Source: Bradyrhizobium xenonodulans (GTDB taxonomy: Bacteria; Pseudomonadota; Alphaproteobacteria; Rhizobiales; Xanthobacteraceae). From it: 64,000 bases of DNA. The notes under the pieces were generated by a model. The model did not search any database and was not told the DNA's origin. It saw nothing but the letters and a program-made list of their open reading frames with translations. Shown here in pieces: positions 1-8,694 of this stretch (the first letter of the stretch is position 1; each line of letters starts with the position of its first letter). The stretch is from positions 3,378,501 through 3,442,500 of the forward strand of contig NZ_CP089391.1 of the NCBI RefSeq assembly GCF_027594865.1, written 5' to 3'. The translations under genes and the position numbers were made by a program.

Positions 1-318
1 GAGAAGGGGCTTCTGGACGACAAGAAGAGGCTCGTGGCCGGCTGGACCAAGCAGATTACGGCCTGGTTCGAGCGCCACAAGCGCTACCCGAAGGTCGACA
101 AGGTCAAGGACGCCAAGGTGGTGGTCACCTTCGAGCTCGATCGCACCGGCAACGTCCTTACGGCCGAGGTCCAGGAGACCTCCGGCGACAAGCGATTTGA
201 CGAGGAAGCCATCGCCATGCTCCACCGCGCGAGCCCGCTGCCTGCGCCGCCGGCGGTGCAGGCGGACGAAGGCCTCAAATTCAGCGTCCCCGTCATCTTC
301 AATCAAAAGAAGAAGTAG
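1..318 (+). CDS. TonB-family protein, C-terminal part (5' end outside window)
   Basis: The frame is open from the first base of the window and stops with TAG at 316-318, so only the C-terminal 105 residues or so are visible. They match the TonB C-terminal fold: a WFERHKRYP segment (the usual position for the YP that starts the domain), a strand reading VVVTFELDRTGNV, then a helix containing FDEEAIAMLHRASPLPAPP and a final strand FSVPVIF. In TonB proteins this domain crosses the periplasm and contacts the TonB box of outer-membrane receptors. The membrane anchor and proline-rich linker would lie upstream of the window. It could equally be a TonB C-terminal domain attached to another protein. 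The GTG at 34 is an internal codon, not the start. Confidence 0.8.
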   Translation, partial: EKGLLDDKKRLVAGWTKQITAWFERHKRYPKVDKVKDAKVVVTFELDRTGNVLTAEVQETSGDKRFDEEAIAMLHRASPLPAPPAVQADEGLKFSVPVIFNQKKK

Positions 319-333
319 CGGGGCGTCCCCGGC

Positions 334-819
334 TCAGCGCCAGTAGAGCCGGATCCCGACATAGACCACCGCCAGGCAGGCAAAGATCAGCGCCACCGGG
401 AGCGGCCGTTTCTGGGGTCCGCTGGCGGCATTCGACCCGAAGAAGCTCGCCTTCTTGGGCTTCGGCTCCGGGCGGCGGAAGGCGGTAACATTGTCCGCTG
501 CCGGTTCAGTCGGGCGGGGACGGACGTCGGGCGGGGTTCCCGCGCCACCCATCTCGGCATAGTAGGCCTTGTAGATCGCGCCGATGGTGGCCTCGGTGGC
601 CTGGCCCTCGCTCATCTGCGCCAGCAGGTTCTTGTAGCTGACGAGGAACTCCTGCGCCTCCGGCGGCAGCGCGGACGACCCGTTGAGCTTGGCCATCATC
701 TTCCAGGTGGCAAAATCCGCGCGGGCACGGGTATCCGCGCGTCGCGCGATCAGCATATCGGCAGCTTTGACCAAGTCGGCCTCTGGCCCTTCGGCTTGTA
801 TTCGGGTGTCGGTGTTCAA
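334..819 (-). CDS. Conserved hypothetical protein with C-terminal membrane anchor
   Basis: This encodes 161 residues. I do not recognise a named family. The N-terminal two thirds are charged and helical, with a segment around residues 45-85 rich in Ala, Gln and Glu. A Pro/Lys-rich linker follows at about 90-135, and a single hydrophobic segment (VALIFACLAVVYVGI) sits at the very C-terminus, which suggests a tail-anchored or inner-membrane protein. The TTG start at 817-819 follows directly on the TAG stop of the protease gene (820-822), so the two genes are probably co-transcribed and translationally coupled. No strong Shine-Dalgarno sequence is seen before the TTG. The next in-frame ATG is at codon 22, so the exact start is uncertain. 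Confidence 0.6.
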   Translation of the reverse strand: MNTDTRIQAEGPEADLVKAADMLIARRADTRARADFATWKMMAKLNGSSALPPEAQEFLVSYKNLLAQMSEGQATEATIGAIYKAYYAEMGGAGTPPDVRPRPTEPAADNVTAFRRPEPKPKKASFFGSNAASGPQKRPLPVALIFACLAVVYVGIRLYWR

Positions 820-1500
820 CTACGCATTGCCGGTCAGAAAGAGAACAGCCTGTTTCACATAACCGGTCACCGTTCGCAGTATTGCTGAAATAACATCAAG
901 ATTTAGACCGAACTGCGAGCCCAGAAGAGGTAGCAGGATCAGGAGTCCGATCAGGATCAGCATCCCATACGGCTCGAGCCGCGCCAGTGGCAGGGCGAGC
1001 GGTCGCGGCAACAGCCCGACGGCGACCCGGCCGCCATCGAGCGGCGGAATCGGCATCATGTTGAATACCGCCAGCACTACGTTGATCTGGATCGCATTCC
1101 AGATGTTGTCGGAGATCCATAGCGCCGAGCCGGCGGGCGCCCAGGGCAGGGCGTGCAGGCCGAGAGCCGCCGCGAGCGCCAGCAGGATGTTGGTGGCGGG
1201 CCCGGCCAATGCCACCCAGACCATGTCGAGCCTGGGGTTGTTCAGCTTGCGGAAGTTCACCGGCACCGGCTTGGCGTAGCCGAACAGGAACGGCGAATGC
1301 GCGAACAGCAGCATCGCCGGCAGGATCACCGTGCCGAACGGATCGATATGCCGGAACGGGTTGAAACTGACGCGGCCGAGCTGCGCAGCCGTGTTGTCGC
1401 CGAGACGGTCCGCGACAAAGGCGTGTGCGGCCTCGTGGAAGGTGATGGCGAGCACCAGCGGCAGCACCCACACGGAGAGGTCATAGAGGGAAATGTTCAC
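820..1500 (-). CDS. Site-2 protease family (M50) membrane metalloprotease
   Basis: The 226-residue protein has the zinc motif HEAAH at residues 22-26 inside the first hydrophobic segment. The second metal-ligand motif of M50 peptidases, NMMPIPPLDGG, has its Asp near residue 155 and lies in a later membrane helix. About six hydrophobic segments are visible. Proteins of this compact type (YwhC/Rv0359-like) cleave substrates inside the inner membrane; the substrate cannot be inferred here. I chose the GTG at 1498-1500 because the recognisable family sequence (NISLYDLSVWVLP) begins there. The same frame stays open far upstream, but that extension lies antisense to the LysR gene and looks random. 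The gene ends immediately before the start of the downstream hypothetical gene. Confidence 0.88.
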   Translation of the reverse strand: MNISLYDLSVWVLPLVLAITFHEAAHAFVADRLGDNTAAQLGRVSFNPFRHIDPFGTVILPAMLLFAHSPFLFGYAKPVPVNFRKLNNPRLDMVWVALAGPATNILLALAAALGLHALPWAPAGSALWISDNIWNAIQINVVLAVFNMMPIPPLDGGRVAVGLLPRPLALPLARLEPYGMLILIGLLILLPLLGSQFGLNLDVISAILRTVTGYVKQAVLFLTGNA

Positions 1501-1568
1501 GGCTCGTCTGCCCCGGTTCGCTCGCGGCTTTGCAGCCAACCCGGCCGATCCGGTGATGGGGCAACGCG

Positions 1569-2435
1569 TCAGGTCAGGATATGGGACACCGGTTCCGAAA
1601 TCCCAAGCTGTAAATGATCCGCCAGCAGCGCCGCCGGCTGCGACAGGTTGCGCGCGCGGTGGAGGCGGATGTCTGCGGCCGGCAGCGCCGGCAGGCCGTT
1701 CGACAGGACGCGCAGGCGGGCGGGCAGGGTGCCGGCTTTGACCACGGTGATCGCGAGGCCCTGCGCCGCGACGGCTTCGACCGCTGCGAGCGTCCGGCTG
1801 ACAAAGGCGAGCCGCCAGGGCCGGCCGGCGGCATCGAGCGCCTCGGCGGCCCATTGCCGGAACAGGCAGTCCGCCGGGTAGAGCGCGACCGACAGCGTGT
1901 CCTGGGCTTCGGCCGAATACGACGCGGCCGCGGCCCAGACCGCCTGCTCGCGGCGCAGCAACTCGCCATTGCCACGTCCTTCCGGATGCATGGCGATGAC
2001 GAGATCGTAGGCCTCCCCGAGCCGCGCCGGCATCGTCGCAGTCAATCCGGTCTCGATCTCGACCCGGATCTCCGGATGGCTTTTGGCAAAGTGTGCCAGC
2101 AATGGCGGAATGACGATCGTGCCGTAATCGTCCATCACGCCGAGGCGGACCACGGCGTCGCGCTTGCACGTGCGGAGCGCATCGACCGCCTCTGCATTGA
2201 GGTCGAGAAGCCGCCTCGCATAGACGAGGAGTTCATCGCCCGCGGCAGTCAGCGCGACGCCGGCCCTGGTGCGCTGAAACAGCTTTGTGCCGAGCCGCTC
2301 CTCCAGACGCCTGATCTGGACGCTGACGGCCGATTGGGTTCGGTTGAGCGTCGCGGCCGCACGCGTGAACGAGTGCTGCTCGGCAACGGCGAGAAAGGCC
2401 TTCAGCAGATCGGGATCGAGAGCGGATGTGGTCAT
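1569..2435 (-). CDS. LysR-family transcriptional regulator
   Basis: The protein has 288 residues, the normal LysR length. The N-terminal winged helix-turn-helix is clear: residues 8-65 contain DLLKAFLAVAEQHSFTRAA, then the recognition-helix region TQSAVSVQIRRLEERLG, then LFQRTRAGVALTAAG. The remainder is the two-lobe effector-binding domain. The gene is divergent from the EamA exporter at 2522, with an 86-bp gap that holds a 13-bp perfect palindrome. The simplest reading is that it autoregulates and controls the exporter. The effector is unknown. The ATG start agrees with the family N-terminus. Confidence 0.92.
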   Translation of the reverse strand: MTTSALDPDLLKAFLAVAEQHSFTRAAATLNRTQSAVSVQIRRLEERLGTKLFQRTRAGVALTAAGDELLVYARRLLDLNAEAVDALRTCKRDAVVRLGVMDDYGTIVIPPLLAHFAKSHPEIRVEIETGLTATMPARLGEAYDLVIAMHPEGRGNGELLRREQAVWAAAASYSAEAQDTLSVALYPADCLFRQWAAEALDAAGRPWRLAFVSRTLAAVEAVAAQGLAITVVKAGTLPARLRVLSNGLPALPAADIRLHRARNLSQPAALLADHLQLGISEPVSHILT

Positions 2436-2457
2436 GACGAAAACTTATCCCAGCATG

Positions 2458-2470
2458 ATGGAAATTCCAT
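2458..2470. promoter_or_regulatory. Perfect palindrome in LysR/EamA divergent gap (candidate operator)
   Basis: The sequence ATGGAAATTCCAT reads the same on both strands around one central base (6-bp arms). It lies 22 bp upstream of the LysR ATG and about 50 bp upstream of the EamA start. A dyad in this position between divergent LysR and target genes is the usual place for a LysR binding site, but the classic T-N11-A spacing is not evident, so the assignment is inferred. Confidence 0.4.
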
Positions 2471-2521
2471 TCCCTGTTTCGGTGCGCCTCATATGCTGCC
2501 TCGGCATTGACAGGAGGACGT

Positions 2522-3421
2522 GTGGGCGAGATTTCTGGTGTTCTGGCTGCCGTGCTGTCGAGCGGCCTCGGCGGCACATCGATCGGCGCCACGCGCTATC
2601 TGGTCAGCGCGATCGATCCGTTGGCGATCGGCTCGTTCCGGTTCGGTATCGGCTTTCTGCTGCTGCTGCCGCTGACGTTGTTGCGCGGCGACCGTTGGCC
2701 GGGGCGAGGGGACTGGGGCGCTGCGATCGGGCTCGGCATCCTGTTCTTCGCCCTGTTTCCGATCCTGTTCAACGCATCGCTGATCTTCACCACCGCCGCG
2801 CGCGGCGCGCTCGCACTGTCGACGCTGCCTCTGTTGTCGCTGGTGATCGGGGCTGCGCTCGGCGCCGAAGCGCTGACCTGGCGCAAATCGGTCGGCGTCG
2901 TGATAGCGACGTCCGGCGTGGCCGTCGTGCTTCTCTCCGACCTGACATCGGCGCCATCTGGCGCCTGGCGCGGCGATCTCCTGATGATGGCGGCGGCGCT
3001 GTGCATGGCGCTGTACGGCATCTGGTCAAAGCCGCTGATCCGGCGCTCCAGCCCGATCGCCTTCACCACGATGAGCATGGCGGCGGGCGCGGCCTGCTTG
3101 ATCCTGCTCTCCTATATCCGAGGCAGCTTTGCGCCCGTCGCCGGCTTCGGCGCGCCGCAATGGGGGGCCGCTTTCTATCTCGGCGCTTTCGGTGCGGCGG
3201 TGACCTTCTATCTCTGGGCGCTCGCGCTGGAGCGGACGACGCCGACGCGCGTCGCCATCTCGGTGACGGTCAATCCGATCACGGCCTCGCTGGTCGGGGC
3301 CTGGCTGCTGAATGAGCCGCTGCGCTGGAATCTGGCGGCCGGAATCGTCGCGGTGTTTGCCGGGATCCGGATCGCCACGACCACGGGCGGGCGTGCCGCG
3401 ACTGCCTCACAGCAGGCCTGA
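2522..3421 (+). CDS. EamA/DMT-family drug-metabolite exporter
   Basis: The 299-residue protein is almost entirely hydrophobic, with about ten membrane helices arranged as two repeats of five, the hallmark of the EamA (DUF6) drug/metabolite transporter superfamily. The second repeat begins around residue 155 (GDLLMMAAALCMALYGIWSKP) and includes the typical conserved end AWLLNEPL. Such proteins usually export amino acids or small metabolites through the inner membrane. I chose GTG at 2522 because AGGAGG (2512-2517) stands just before it. A TTG at 2507 in the same frame would place that ribosome site inside the gene. The LysR gene is divergent and probably regulates it. The substrate is not predictable. 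Confidence 0.88.
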   Translation: MGEISGVLAAVLSSGLGGTSIGATRYLVSAIDPLAIGSFRFGIGFLLLLPLTLLRGDRWPGRGDWGAAIGLGILFFALFPILFNASLIFTTAARGALALSTLPLLSLVIGAALGAEALTWRKSVGVVIATSGVAVVLLSDLTSAPSGAWRGDLLMMAAALCMALYGIWSKPLIRRSSPIAFTTMSMAAGAACLILLSYIRGSFAPVAGFGAPQWGAAFYLGAFGAAVTFYLWALALERTTPTRVAISVTVNPITASLVGAWLLNEPLRWNLAAGIVAVFAGIRIATTTGGRAATASQQA

Positions 3422-3423
3422 CA

Positions 3424-3816
3424 TCACGACGGAATGGTCCCCTGATATTGCGTCAGGCCGTCGTCGAGCTTCAGCCAGGCGAGCTTTTCCGAGACCCAGA
3501 TGTGCTCGGTCGGGGCAAAGGCGTTGCGGTCGTCGAAGGTGGTGAGCGAGACGCCCGCGAGCGTGCCGTTGCGCCGCCACGCAAACAGGCGCGTGCCGCA
3601 GCGCTTGCAGAACACGCGGTCGATGTTCTCCGACGACGCATAACGCTCGGTGTCGCCCTCGACGGTCAGTGCGCGCTGGTCGAACTGCGCCCGGGCGAAG
3701 TAGGGCGATCCCATCGCCTTCTGGCAGATACGGCAATGGCAGATGCGGACGTTGAGCGGCTCGCCCTCCGCCTTGAACCGCACCGCGCCGCACAGGCATC
3801 CACCTTCCCGGATCAT
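3424..3816 (-). CDS. GFA/CENP-V family zinc-binding protein
   Basis: This protein of 130 residues has the cysteine pattern of the GFA (glutathione-dependent formaldehyde-activating enzyme-like, Mss4-fold) family: C7xC9 (GCLCG), C26xC28xxC31 (CHCRIC) and C70xxC73 (CKRCG), which together bind two zinc ions. The family name overstates what is known, since most members have no proven activity. The ATG at 3814-3816 overlaps the TGA stop of the upstream serine hydrolase as ATGA, so translation is probably coupled and the gene is the last in the leftward operon that starts with the IlvD/Edd dehydratase. Its role there is unknown; it could handle a reactive aldehyde. Confidence 0.85.
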   Translation of the reverse strand: MIREGGCLCGAVRFKAEGEPLNVRICHCRICQKAMGSPYFARAQFDQRALTVEGDTERYASSENIDRVFCKRCGTRLFAWRRNGTLAGVSLTTFDDRNAFAPTEHIWVSEKLAWLKLDDGLTQYQGTIPS

Positions 3817-4982
3817 GCCACCCGCCATTCGCCGACCTGGCGCGCCATGTTCCAGTTGAGATTGTCGAGATCGCCATCCATGTCGGAATTCCTGCGTCTG
3901 GTGTTGGTGAAAGCGGCCCAACAGAAGCCGCCATGGGTGCGCACGGCAATCGTGCTCGTGCCCGGCAGGCTGCCATTATGCCACCAATTGTCAGATTTGT
4001 TCACGGCGAAGCCTTTGGCATAGTTCGGGCTGTAGGCGGGGGCTGTGGTCATGACCTCGATGGTGCGCGGCCGAAGGATGTTCGCCGGTCTCGTGTAGCC
4101 GTCGACGTGCATCAGGAACTGGACGAGATCCGCCGGCGTCGCGATCCAGCCGCCATGGGAATCCATCCGCCCGACGTTCATGCTGTAGGGATTTTCGCCC
4201 CGGCCGTAATAGGCGACTTCGCCCGCCTGGCGCTGCTCGCGGGTGTTGCCGGCGATCGTCATGTCGGTGACGCCGCAGCGCGCCAGCACTTCATTGCGGA
4301 CATGCTCGGCATAGGGCTGGCCGGTGAGCTTCTCGATCACGCGGCCCAGCACGCAATAGCCGAAATTGGAATAGGCGTTGTGCTGGCCCGGCGCCCGGTC
4401 CAGCGGCCGGTTGGCAAGCGTCCAGGCGACCAGCCCCGCATGATCCATCCGCGGATGGGTGAACATCGGATCGCGGTTGTCGTTGCTCCAGCCGCCGGCG
4501 GTGTGGGTCAGGAGATGCTCGATCGTGATCTGGTCGATGCCGGCAGAATAGGGTGGCTGGCCATAGTCGGTGCCGAGCAGCGCGCCCGGGCCGAACACGC
4601 GATCCGTCAGCTTGAGGCGGTTCTCCTCGATCAGGCGGAAGATCGTGACCGAGGTGATCATCTTGCTGACGCTGGCGATCCGGAACAGATGCCGCGGCGT
4701 CACGGCCTCGTTGCGCTCGATATCGGCCAGACCGAAGGCGTCCTCATGAACGATCGTGCCGGCATAGCCGATCGCAACGGACAGTGCCGGTACGCCGTAC
4801 TTGTCCATGAAGCTGTGCGCGAGCCGCGCCATGGCGCCGCGCTCGGCCGGCGAGGGCGGGGGGATGCTCGGCGGGTTGGGCGCGAGTTGCGCGAGCGCAC
4901 CACGGGAAAGCAGCGGCAGCAGGCCTGCGCCGGCTGTGAGCTTCACGAAATCCCGACGCCCAAAATCGCGCCCAAGCCGCAT
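3813..4982 (-). CDS. Tat-exported serine hydrolase, beta-lactamase/class C esterase fold
   Basis: The 389-residue protein starts with a twin-arginine signal (RRDFVK at 9-14, then a hydrophobic stretch ending near ALA at 29-31), so it is predicted to fold in the cytoplasm and act in the periplasm. The Beta-lactamase (PF00144) catalytic motifs are present: S104-V-S-K107 (SxxK) with the nucleophile S104, Y204-S-N206 (YxN), and an HNGSLPG motif near the C-terminus in the position of the KTG/HxG box. Family members are esterases, D-aminopeptidases or lactone hydrolases more often than true beta-lactamases. The gene lies 27 bp below an SDR gene and overlaps the GFA gene by 4 bp, so it belongs to the sugar-acid operon. 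A lactonase-like role is possible but unproven. Confidence 0.88.
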   Translation of the reverse strand: MRLGRDFGRRDFVKLTAGAGLLPLLSRGALAQLAPNPPSIPPPSPAERGAMARLAHSFMDKYGVPALSVAIGYAGTIVHEDAFGLADIERNEAVTPRHLFRIASVSKMITSVTIFRLIEENRLKLTDRVFGPGALLGTDYGQPPYSAGIDQITIEHLLTHTAGGWSNDNRDPMFTHPRMDHAGLVAWTLANRPLDRAPGQHNAYSNFGYCVLGRVIEKLTGQPYAEHVRNEVLARCGVTDMTIAGNTREQRQAGEVAYYGRGENPYSMNVGRMDSHGGWIATPADLVQFLMHVDGYTRPANILRPRTIEVMTTAPAYSPNYAKGFAVNKSDNWWHNGSLPGTSTIAVRTHGGFCWAAFTNTRRRNSDMDGDLDNLNWNMARQVGEWRVA

Positions 4983-5009
4983 GGTTCGCCCCCTCGGGCG
5001 GCCAGTATC

Positions 5010-5756
5010 TCAGTAGGTTGCCCGTCCGCCGGAAATATCAAACACCGCGCCGGTGGAGAAGGCACAATCTTCCGATGCGAGCCAGCTCACCATCGCAGCG
5101 AGCTCTTCCACCAGCACGAAGCGCGCCTTGGGGATTTTCGACAGCATGAAGTCGATATGCTGCTGCGTCATCTGGTCGAAGATCGCGGTCTTTGCCGCGG
5201 CCGGCGTCACCGCATTGACGAGGATGTCGTGCGCGGCGAGCTCCTTGCCGAGCGATTTGGTCAGCGCGATCAGGCCGGCCTTGGACGCCGAATAGTGCGA
5301 GGCGTTCGGATTGCCTTCCTTGCCGGCGATCGAGGCGATGTTCACGATCCGCCCGTACTTCTGCTTGAGCATGACCGGCACGATCGCCTTGCAGACGATG
5401 AAGGGACCGTCGAGGTTGATGCGCAGGACCTTGCGCCATTCCTCGAGGTCGGTCTCCCAGACCGGCTTGTTGATGCCGGCGATGCCGGCATTGTTGACGA
5501 GGATGTCGATCTTGCCGAAGGCTTTGAGCGTCGCATCGCGCGCCTGCTCGACGGCCGCGGTGTCGGTGACGTCGACCTTGAAGACGCGGACGCCGTCACC
5601 GATCTCTTTTGCGGTTTTCTCGGCGAGGGCCGCGTCAAAATCCCAGATCGCGACCGTGGCGCCGGAGGCGACGAAACGCTCCGTGATGGCGCGGCCAAAG
5701 CCCTGCGCACCGCCGGTGACGATTGCGACGCGGCCGTTGAGGTCGATCTTGTTCAT
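5010..5756 (-). CDS. SDR-family NAD(P)-dependent dehydrogenase
   Basis: The 248-residue classical short-chain dehydrogenase has the cofactor motif TGGAQGFG (14-21), NNAG near residue 88, a serine near 142 and Y155-S-A-S-K159 as the catalytic Tyr and Lys. It ends with the usual C-terminal TGAVFDISGGRATY. Relatives include FabG-like and sugar 1-dehydrogenases; in this operon, oxidation of an aldose or a keto-acid intermediate is the most reasonable role. I chose the ATG at 5754-5756 because AGAGGA stands 7 bp before it. A start eight codons upstream would swallow that ribosome site. Between this gene and the next SDR lies a palindromic repeat. Confidence 0.87.
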   Translation of the reverse strand: MNKIDLNGRVAIVTGGAQGFGRAITERFVASGATVAIWDFDAALAEKTAKEIGDGVRVFKVDVTDTAAVEQARDATLKAFGKIDILVNNAGIAGINKPVWETDLEEWRKVLRINLDGPFIVCKAIVPVMLKQKYGRIVNIASIAGKEGNPNASHYSASKAGLIALTKSLGKELAAHDILVNAVTPAAAKTAIFDQMTQQHIDFMLSKIPKARFVLVEELAAMVSWLASEDCAFSTGAVFDISGGRATY

Positions 5757-5771
5757 CGAGAAATCCTCTCT

Positions 5772-5871
5772 ATCCCTCACGGTGAGGAGCGCGCACTTGG
5801 CGCGCGTCTCGAACCATAGAGCCCGTGGCCCATCCCTCGAGACGGCGCTGGCGCGCCTCCTCGGGATGAGG
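5772..5871. repeat. Interspersed palindromic repeat, family A (copy 1)
   Basis: The 100-bp gap between the two SDR genes is filled by an imperfect inverted repeat. It begins with TCCCTCACGGTGAGGAGCGC and ends with CGCCTCCTCGGGATGAGG, with CGTCTCGAA and TCGAGACGG in between. A second copy of the same design is at 58934-59028. On RNA it would fold into a long hairpin inside the operon transcript. Confidence 0.75.
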
Positions 5872-5876
5872 TCTGA

Positions 5877-6608
5877 TCACAGCATGTAGCCGCCGTCGAC
5901 GACGAGGTCGACGCCGGTGGTGAAGGCGCTCTCGTCACTGCCGAGATAGACCGCCATGGACGCGATCTCGTCGGCGGTGCCGAGCCGGCCCATCTTCTGG
6001 CGGGAGACGAACATCTCCTTGCCCTGCGGCCCTTGGGCAGCGGCGCGGTCGAGCATCGAGGGGGTCTCGACGGTGCCGGGGCAGATCGAGTTGCAGCGGA
6101 TGCCCTTGGTGATGAAGTCGAGCGCGACCGCGCGCGTCAGCAGCGACACCGCGGCCTTCGATGAGCTGTAGACGTAACGATTGGCCGGCGGCCGCAGCGC
6201 GGCGCAGGACGAGATGTTGACGATGCTGCCGCCGCCACCCGCCAGCATGTCGGGCAGGAACGCCCTGATGGTCCGATGCATCGACTTGACGTTGAGGTCG
6301 AACGAGAAATCGAAATCTTCTTCCGAGCACTCCAGGATGGTGCCGTGGTGCACGAAGCCGGCCGCGTTGAGCAGGATATCGATCTTGCCGACGCGTTTTG
6401 CAAACGCGTTGACGTCGGCGGTGTTGCGGACGTCGAGCTTGGCGACCTCGGCGATGCCTTCCTTGGTCAAGCCAGCGATGCCGGACTCGTTGATGTCTGT
6501 GGCAATGACGGTTGCGCCTTCACGCGCGAACGCGATGGCGCACGCGCGTCCGATGCCTGCGGCTGCAGCCGTGATGACGGCGCGCTTACCCTTGAGGCGG
6601 TCTGCCAT
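5877..6608 (-). CDS. SDR-family dehydrogenase, DHRS6/2-keto-3-deoxy-L-fuconate dehydrogenase-like
   Basis: The 243-residue protein has S132/S133 and Y147-S-S-S-K151 as catalytic residues, NAAG near 81-84, and the C-terminal FTTGVDLVVDGGYML. Its glycine motif is TAAAAGIG (13-20) instead of TGxxxGxG. Loss of the first glycine is typical of the subgroup that includes mammalian DHRS6/BDH2 and bacterial 2-keto-3-deoxy-L-fuconate 4-dehydrogenase. That subgroup acts on 2-keto-3-deoxy acids made by aldonate dehydratases. The dehydratase directly upstream supports an analogous step here. The assignment to a precise substrate is inference. A 100-bp palindromic repeat separates it from the next SDR gene. 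Confidence 0.85.
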   Translation of the reverse strand: MADRLKGKRAVITAAAAGIGRACAIAFAREGATVIATDINESGIAGLTKEGIAEVAKLDVRNTADVNAFAKRVGKIDILLNAAGFVHHGTILECSEEDFDFSFDLNVKSMHRTIRAFLPDMLAGGGGSIVNISSCAALRPPANRYVYSSSKAAVSLLTRAVALDFITKGIRCNSICPGTVETPSMLDRAAAQGPQGKEMFVSRQKMGRLGTADEIASMAVYLGSDESAFTTGVDLVVDGGYML

Positions 6609-6645
6609 GTTGTTTTTCTCCTTGGCTCGAATTTGTCTATCGGCT

Positions 6646-6733
6646 CGTCATTGCGAGGAGCACTTGCGACGAAGCAATCCAGACTGTCTCCTTGGAGATA
6701 TCCCTGGATTGCTTCGCTTCGCTCGCAATGACG
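6646..6733. repeat. Interspersed palindromic repeat, family B
   Basis: The outer arms CGTCATTGCGAG (6646-6657) and CTCGCAATGACG (6722-6733) are perfect inverted copies. The inner arms GAAGCAATCCAG (from 6671) and CTGGATTGCTTC (6704-6715) are also perfect. The element fills the gap between the dehydratase and the first SDR and would form a long stem in the transcript. This CGTCATTGCGAGGAGC type is familiar as an intergenic repeat in Bradyrhizobium-like genomes. Confidence 0.85.
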
Positions 6734-6742
6734 ACTTGGCTG

Positions 6743-8572
6743 TTAGTGGTTGTCTCTGGCCACACCAAACGTGCCGGCGACGTTCTGGTAGCGCGTGGCG
6801 AGCTCCATGCAGGCGCCGGTCGATTGCTGACCGACCGTATTGCGATAGATCTCCTGCCACGGCGTCTGGTTCGCCGGATGCTTGAAGCCGCCATCGGCCA
6901 TCAGCGCGGCGTGGCGCTTCTTCACCTCGTCGTCCGAGATCAGGATGTTGGCGGTGCCCTTGTTGAGGTCGATGCGCACCTTGTCGCCCGTCGTCAGGAT
7001 CGCGAGGCCGCCATTGGCGGCGGCTTCCGGCGAAGCGTTCAGGATCGAGGGCGAGCCCGAGGTGCCGGACTGGCGGCCGTCGCCGATGCAGGGCAGGGCG
7101 AGGATGCCGCGCTTGATCAGCGCCGCCGGCGGCTGCATGTTCACGACCTCGGCGCCACCGGGGTAGCCGATCGGGCCAGTGCCGCGGATGAACAGCACGC
7201 AACGCTCGTCGATGTCGAGCGAGGCATCGTCGATGCGCGCGTGATAATCCTCGGGACCCTCGAACACGACGGCGCGGCCCTCGAACGCGTTGAGGTCCTT
7301 CGGGTTGCTGAGATAGCGGTCGCGGAATTCCTTGGAGATCACGCTGGTCTTCATGATCGCGGAATCGAACAGATTGCCCTTCAGCACCAGGAATCCGGCG
7401 TCCTTCACCAGCGGCTTGTCGTAAGCCCAGATCACGTCATTGTCGGGCTTGGGCGCATCCTTGCAGTTCTCGCCGATGCCGCGGCCGTTGACCGTGACGG
7501 CATCCTCGTGGATGCGCTTGTGCTTCATCAATTCGCGCACCACGGCCGGCACGCCGCCGGCGCGGTGGAATTCCTCGCCGAGATAGAAGCCGGCCGGCTG
7601 CATGTTGACCAACAGCGGCACGTCGTGGCCGAATTTCTGCCAGTCGTCGATGGAGAGCTCGACGCCGATGTGGCGGGCCAGCGCGTTGATGTGGATCGGC
7701 GCGTTGGTCGAGCCACCGATCGCCGAGTTGATGACGATGCAGTTCTCGAACGCCTTGCGGGTCAGGATGTCCGAGGGTTTCAGGTCTTCCCACACCATCT
7801 CGACGGCGCGCTTGCCGGTCTCGTAGGCGATCTGGCCGCGCTCGCGATAAGGCGCGGGGATCGCGGCGCAGCCCGGCAGCGAGAAGCCGAGCGCTTCGGC
7901 AAGCCCGTTCATGGTCGAGGCGGTGCCCATCGTGTTGCAATGGCCGACCGAGGGCGCCGAGGACGCCACGATCTCCATGAACTCCTCATAGTCGATCTCG
8001 CCGGCGGCGAGCCGCTCGCGCGACTTCCAGACGATGGTGCCGGAGCCGGTGCGCTCGCCGGCATGCCAGCCGTTGAGCATCGGGCCGCCCGACAGCACGA
8101 TCGCGGGCAGGTTGACCGTTGCCGCCGCCATCATGCAGGCCGGGGTGGTCTTGTCGCAGCCGGTGGTCAGCACCACGCCGTCGAGCGGATAGCCGTAGAG
8201 GATCTCGACGAGGCCGAGATAAGCGAGGTTGCGGTCGAGCGCCGCGGTCGGGCGCTTGCCGGTCTCCTGGATCGGGTGGGTCGGGAATTCCATCGCGATG
8301 CCGCCGGCCTCGCGGATGCCTTCGCGGACGCGGTGGGCCAGCTCGATATGGTGGCGGTTGCACGGGGAGAGGTCGTTGCCGGTCTGGGCGATGCCGATGA
8401 TCGGCTTGCCGGACTGGAGCTCGGCGCGGGTGAGGCCGTAATTCAGATAGCGCTCCATGTAGAGCGCAGTCATGCCCGGATTATGCGGGTTGTTGAACCA
8501 TTCCTGCGAGCGGAGATGGCGGCGAGCGCCGTTGCTGGCGGGCGCGTGCCCATTGGTCGGCTTTTTTGTCAT
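6743..8572 (-). CDS. IlvD/Edd-family dehydratase (sugar-acid dehydratase)
   Basis: The 609-residue cytoplasmic enzyme belongs to the Fe-S dehydratases that include dihydroxy-acid dehydratase, 6-phosphogluconate dehydratase and pentonate dehydratases. Visible conserved blocks include [19 protein letters not shown] with the cluster Cys, [17 protein letters not shown] with a second Cys, a third Cys in [17 protein letters not shown], and [17 protein letters not shown]. Length and context (sugar importer, PfkB kinase, KDPG-type aldolase, LacI regulator) favour dehydration of a free sugar acid such as a pentonate or hexonate to its 2-keto-3-deoxy form over branched-chain amino acid synthesis. I chose ATG at 8570-8572, preceded by AGGAGA at 5 bp. 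An upstream ATG at 8587 would contain that ribosome site. It is first in a leftward operon of five genes. Confidence 0.9.
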   Translation of the reverse strand: MTKKPTNGHAPASNGARRHLRSQEWFNNPHNPGMTALYMERYLNYGLTRAELQSGKPIIGIAQTGNDLSPCNRHHIELAHRVREGIREAGGIAMEFPTHPIQETGKRPTAALDRNLAYLGLVEILYGYPLDGVVLTTGCDKTTPACMMAAATVNLPAIVLSGGPMLNGWHAGERTGSGTIVWKSRERLAAGEIDYEEFMEIVASSAPSVGHCNTMGTASTMNGLAEALGFSLPGCAAIPAPYRERGQIAYETGKRAVEMVWEDLKPSDILTRKAFENCIVINSAIGGSTNAPIHINALARHIGVELSIDDWQKFGHDVPLLVNMQPAGFYLGEEFHRAGGVPAVVRELMKHKRIHEDAVTVNGRGIGENCKDAPKPDNDVIWAYDKPLVKDAGFLVLKGNLFDSAIMKTSVISKEFRDRYLSNPKDLNAFEGRAVVFEGPEDYHARIDDASLDIDERCVLFIRGTGPIGYPGGAEVVNMQPPAALIKRGILALPCIGDGRQSGTSGSPSILNASPEAAANGGLAILTTGDKVRIDLNKGTANILISDDEVKKRHAALMADGGFKHPANQTPWQEIYRNTVGQQSTGACMELATRYQNVAGTFGVARDNH

Positions 8573-8694
8573 TGGTTTCTCCTGCAATGCAAACGCACTG
8601 GTGTCCGTTTCATGGTGTCGGCTTGTGCGATGCCCAACGGCGCGAGCGATGATCTGCCTGCCCGCTGGCGGGTCGTTTCCTCACAAGTGCGATA

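Noticed and set aside
820..2169. 449-residue reading of the protease frame extended upstream
   Set aside because: The extension is Arg/Gly-rich, antisense to the LysR gene and not protein-like; the family sequence begins at the GTG at 1498-1500.
3933..5819. Long plus-strand frame of 628 residues
   Set aside because: It is antisense to the serine hydrolase and SDR genes, has His/Arg/Asp-rich low-complexity composition and matches no family; an antisense shadow of GC-rich genes.
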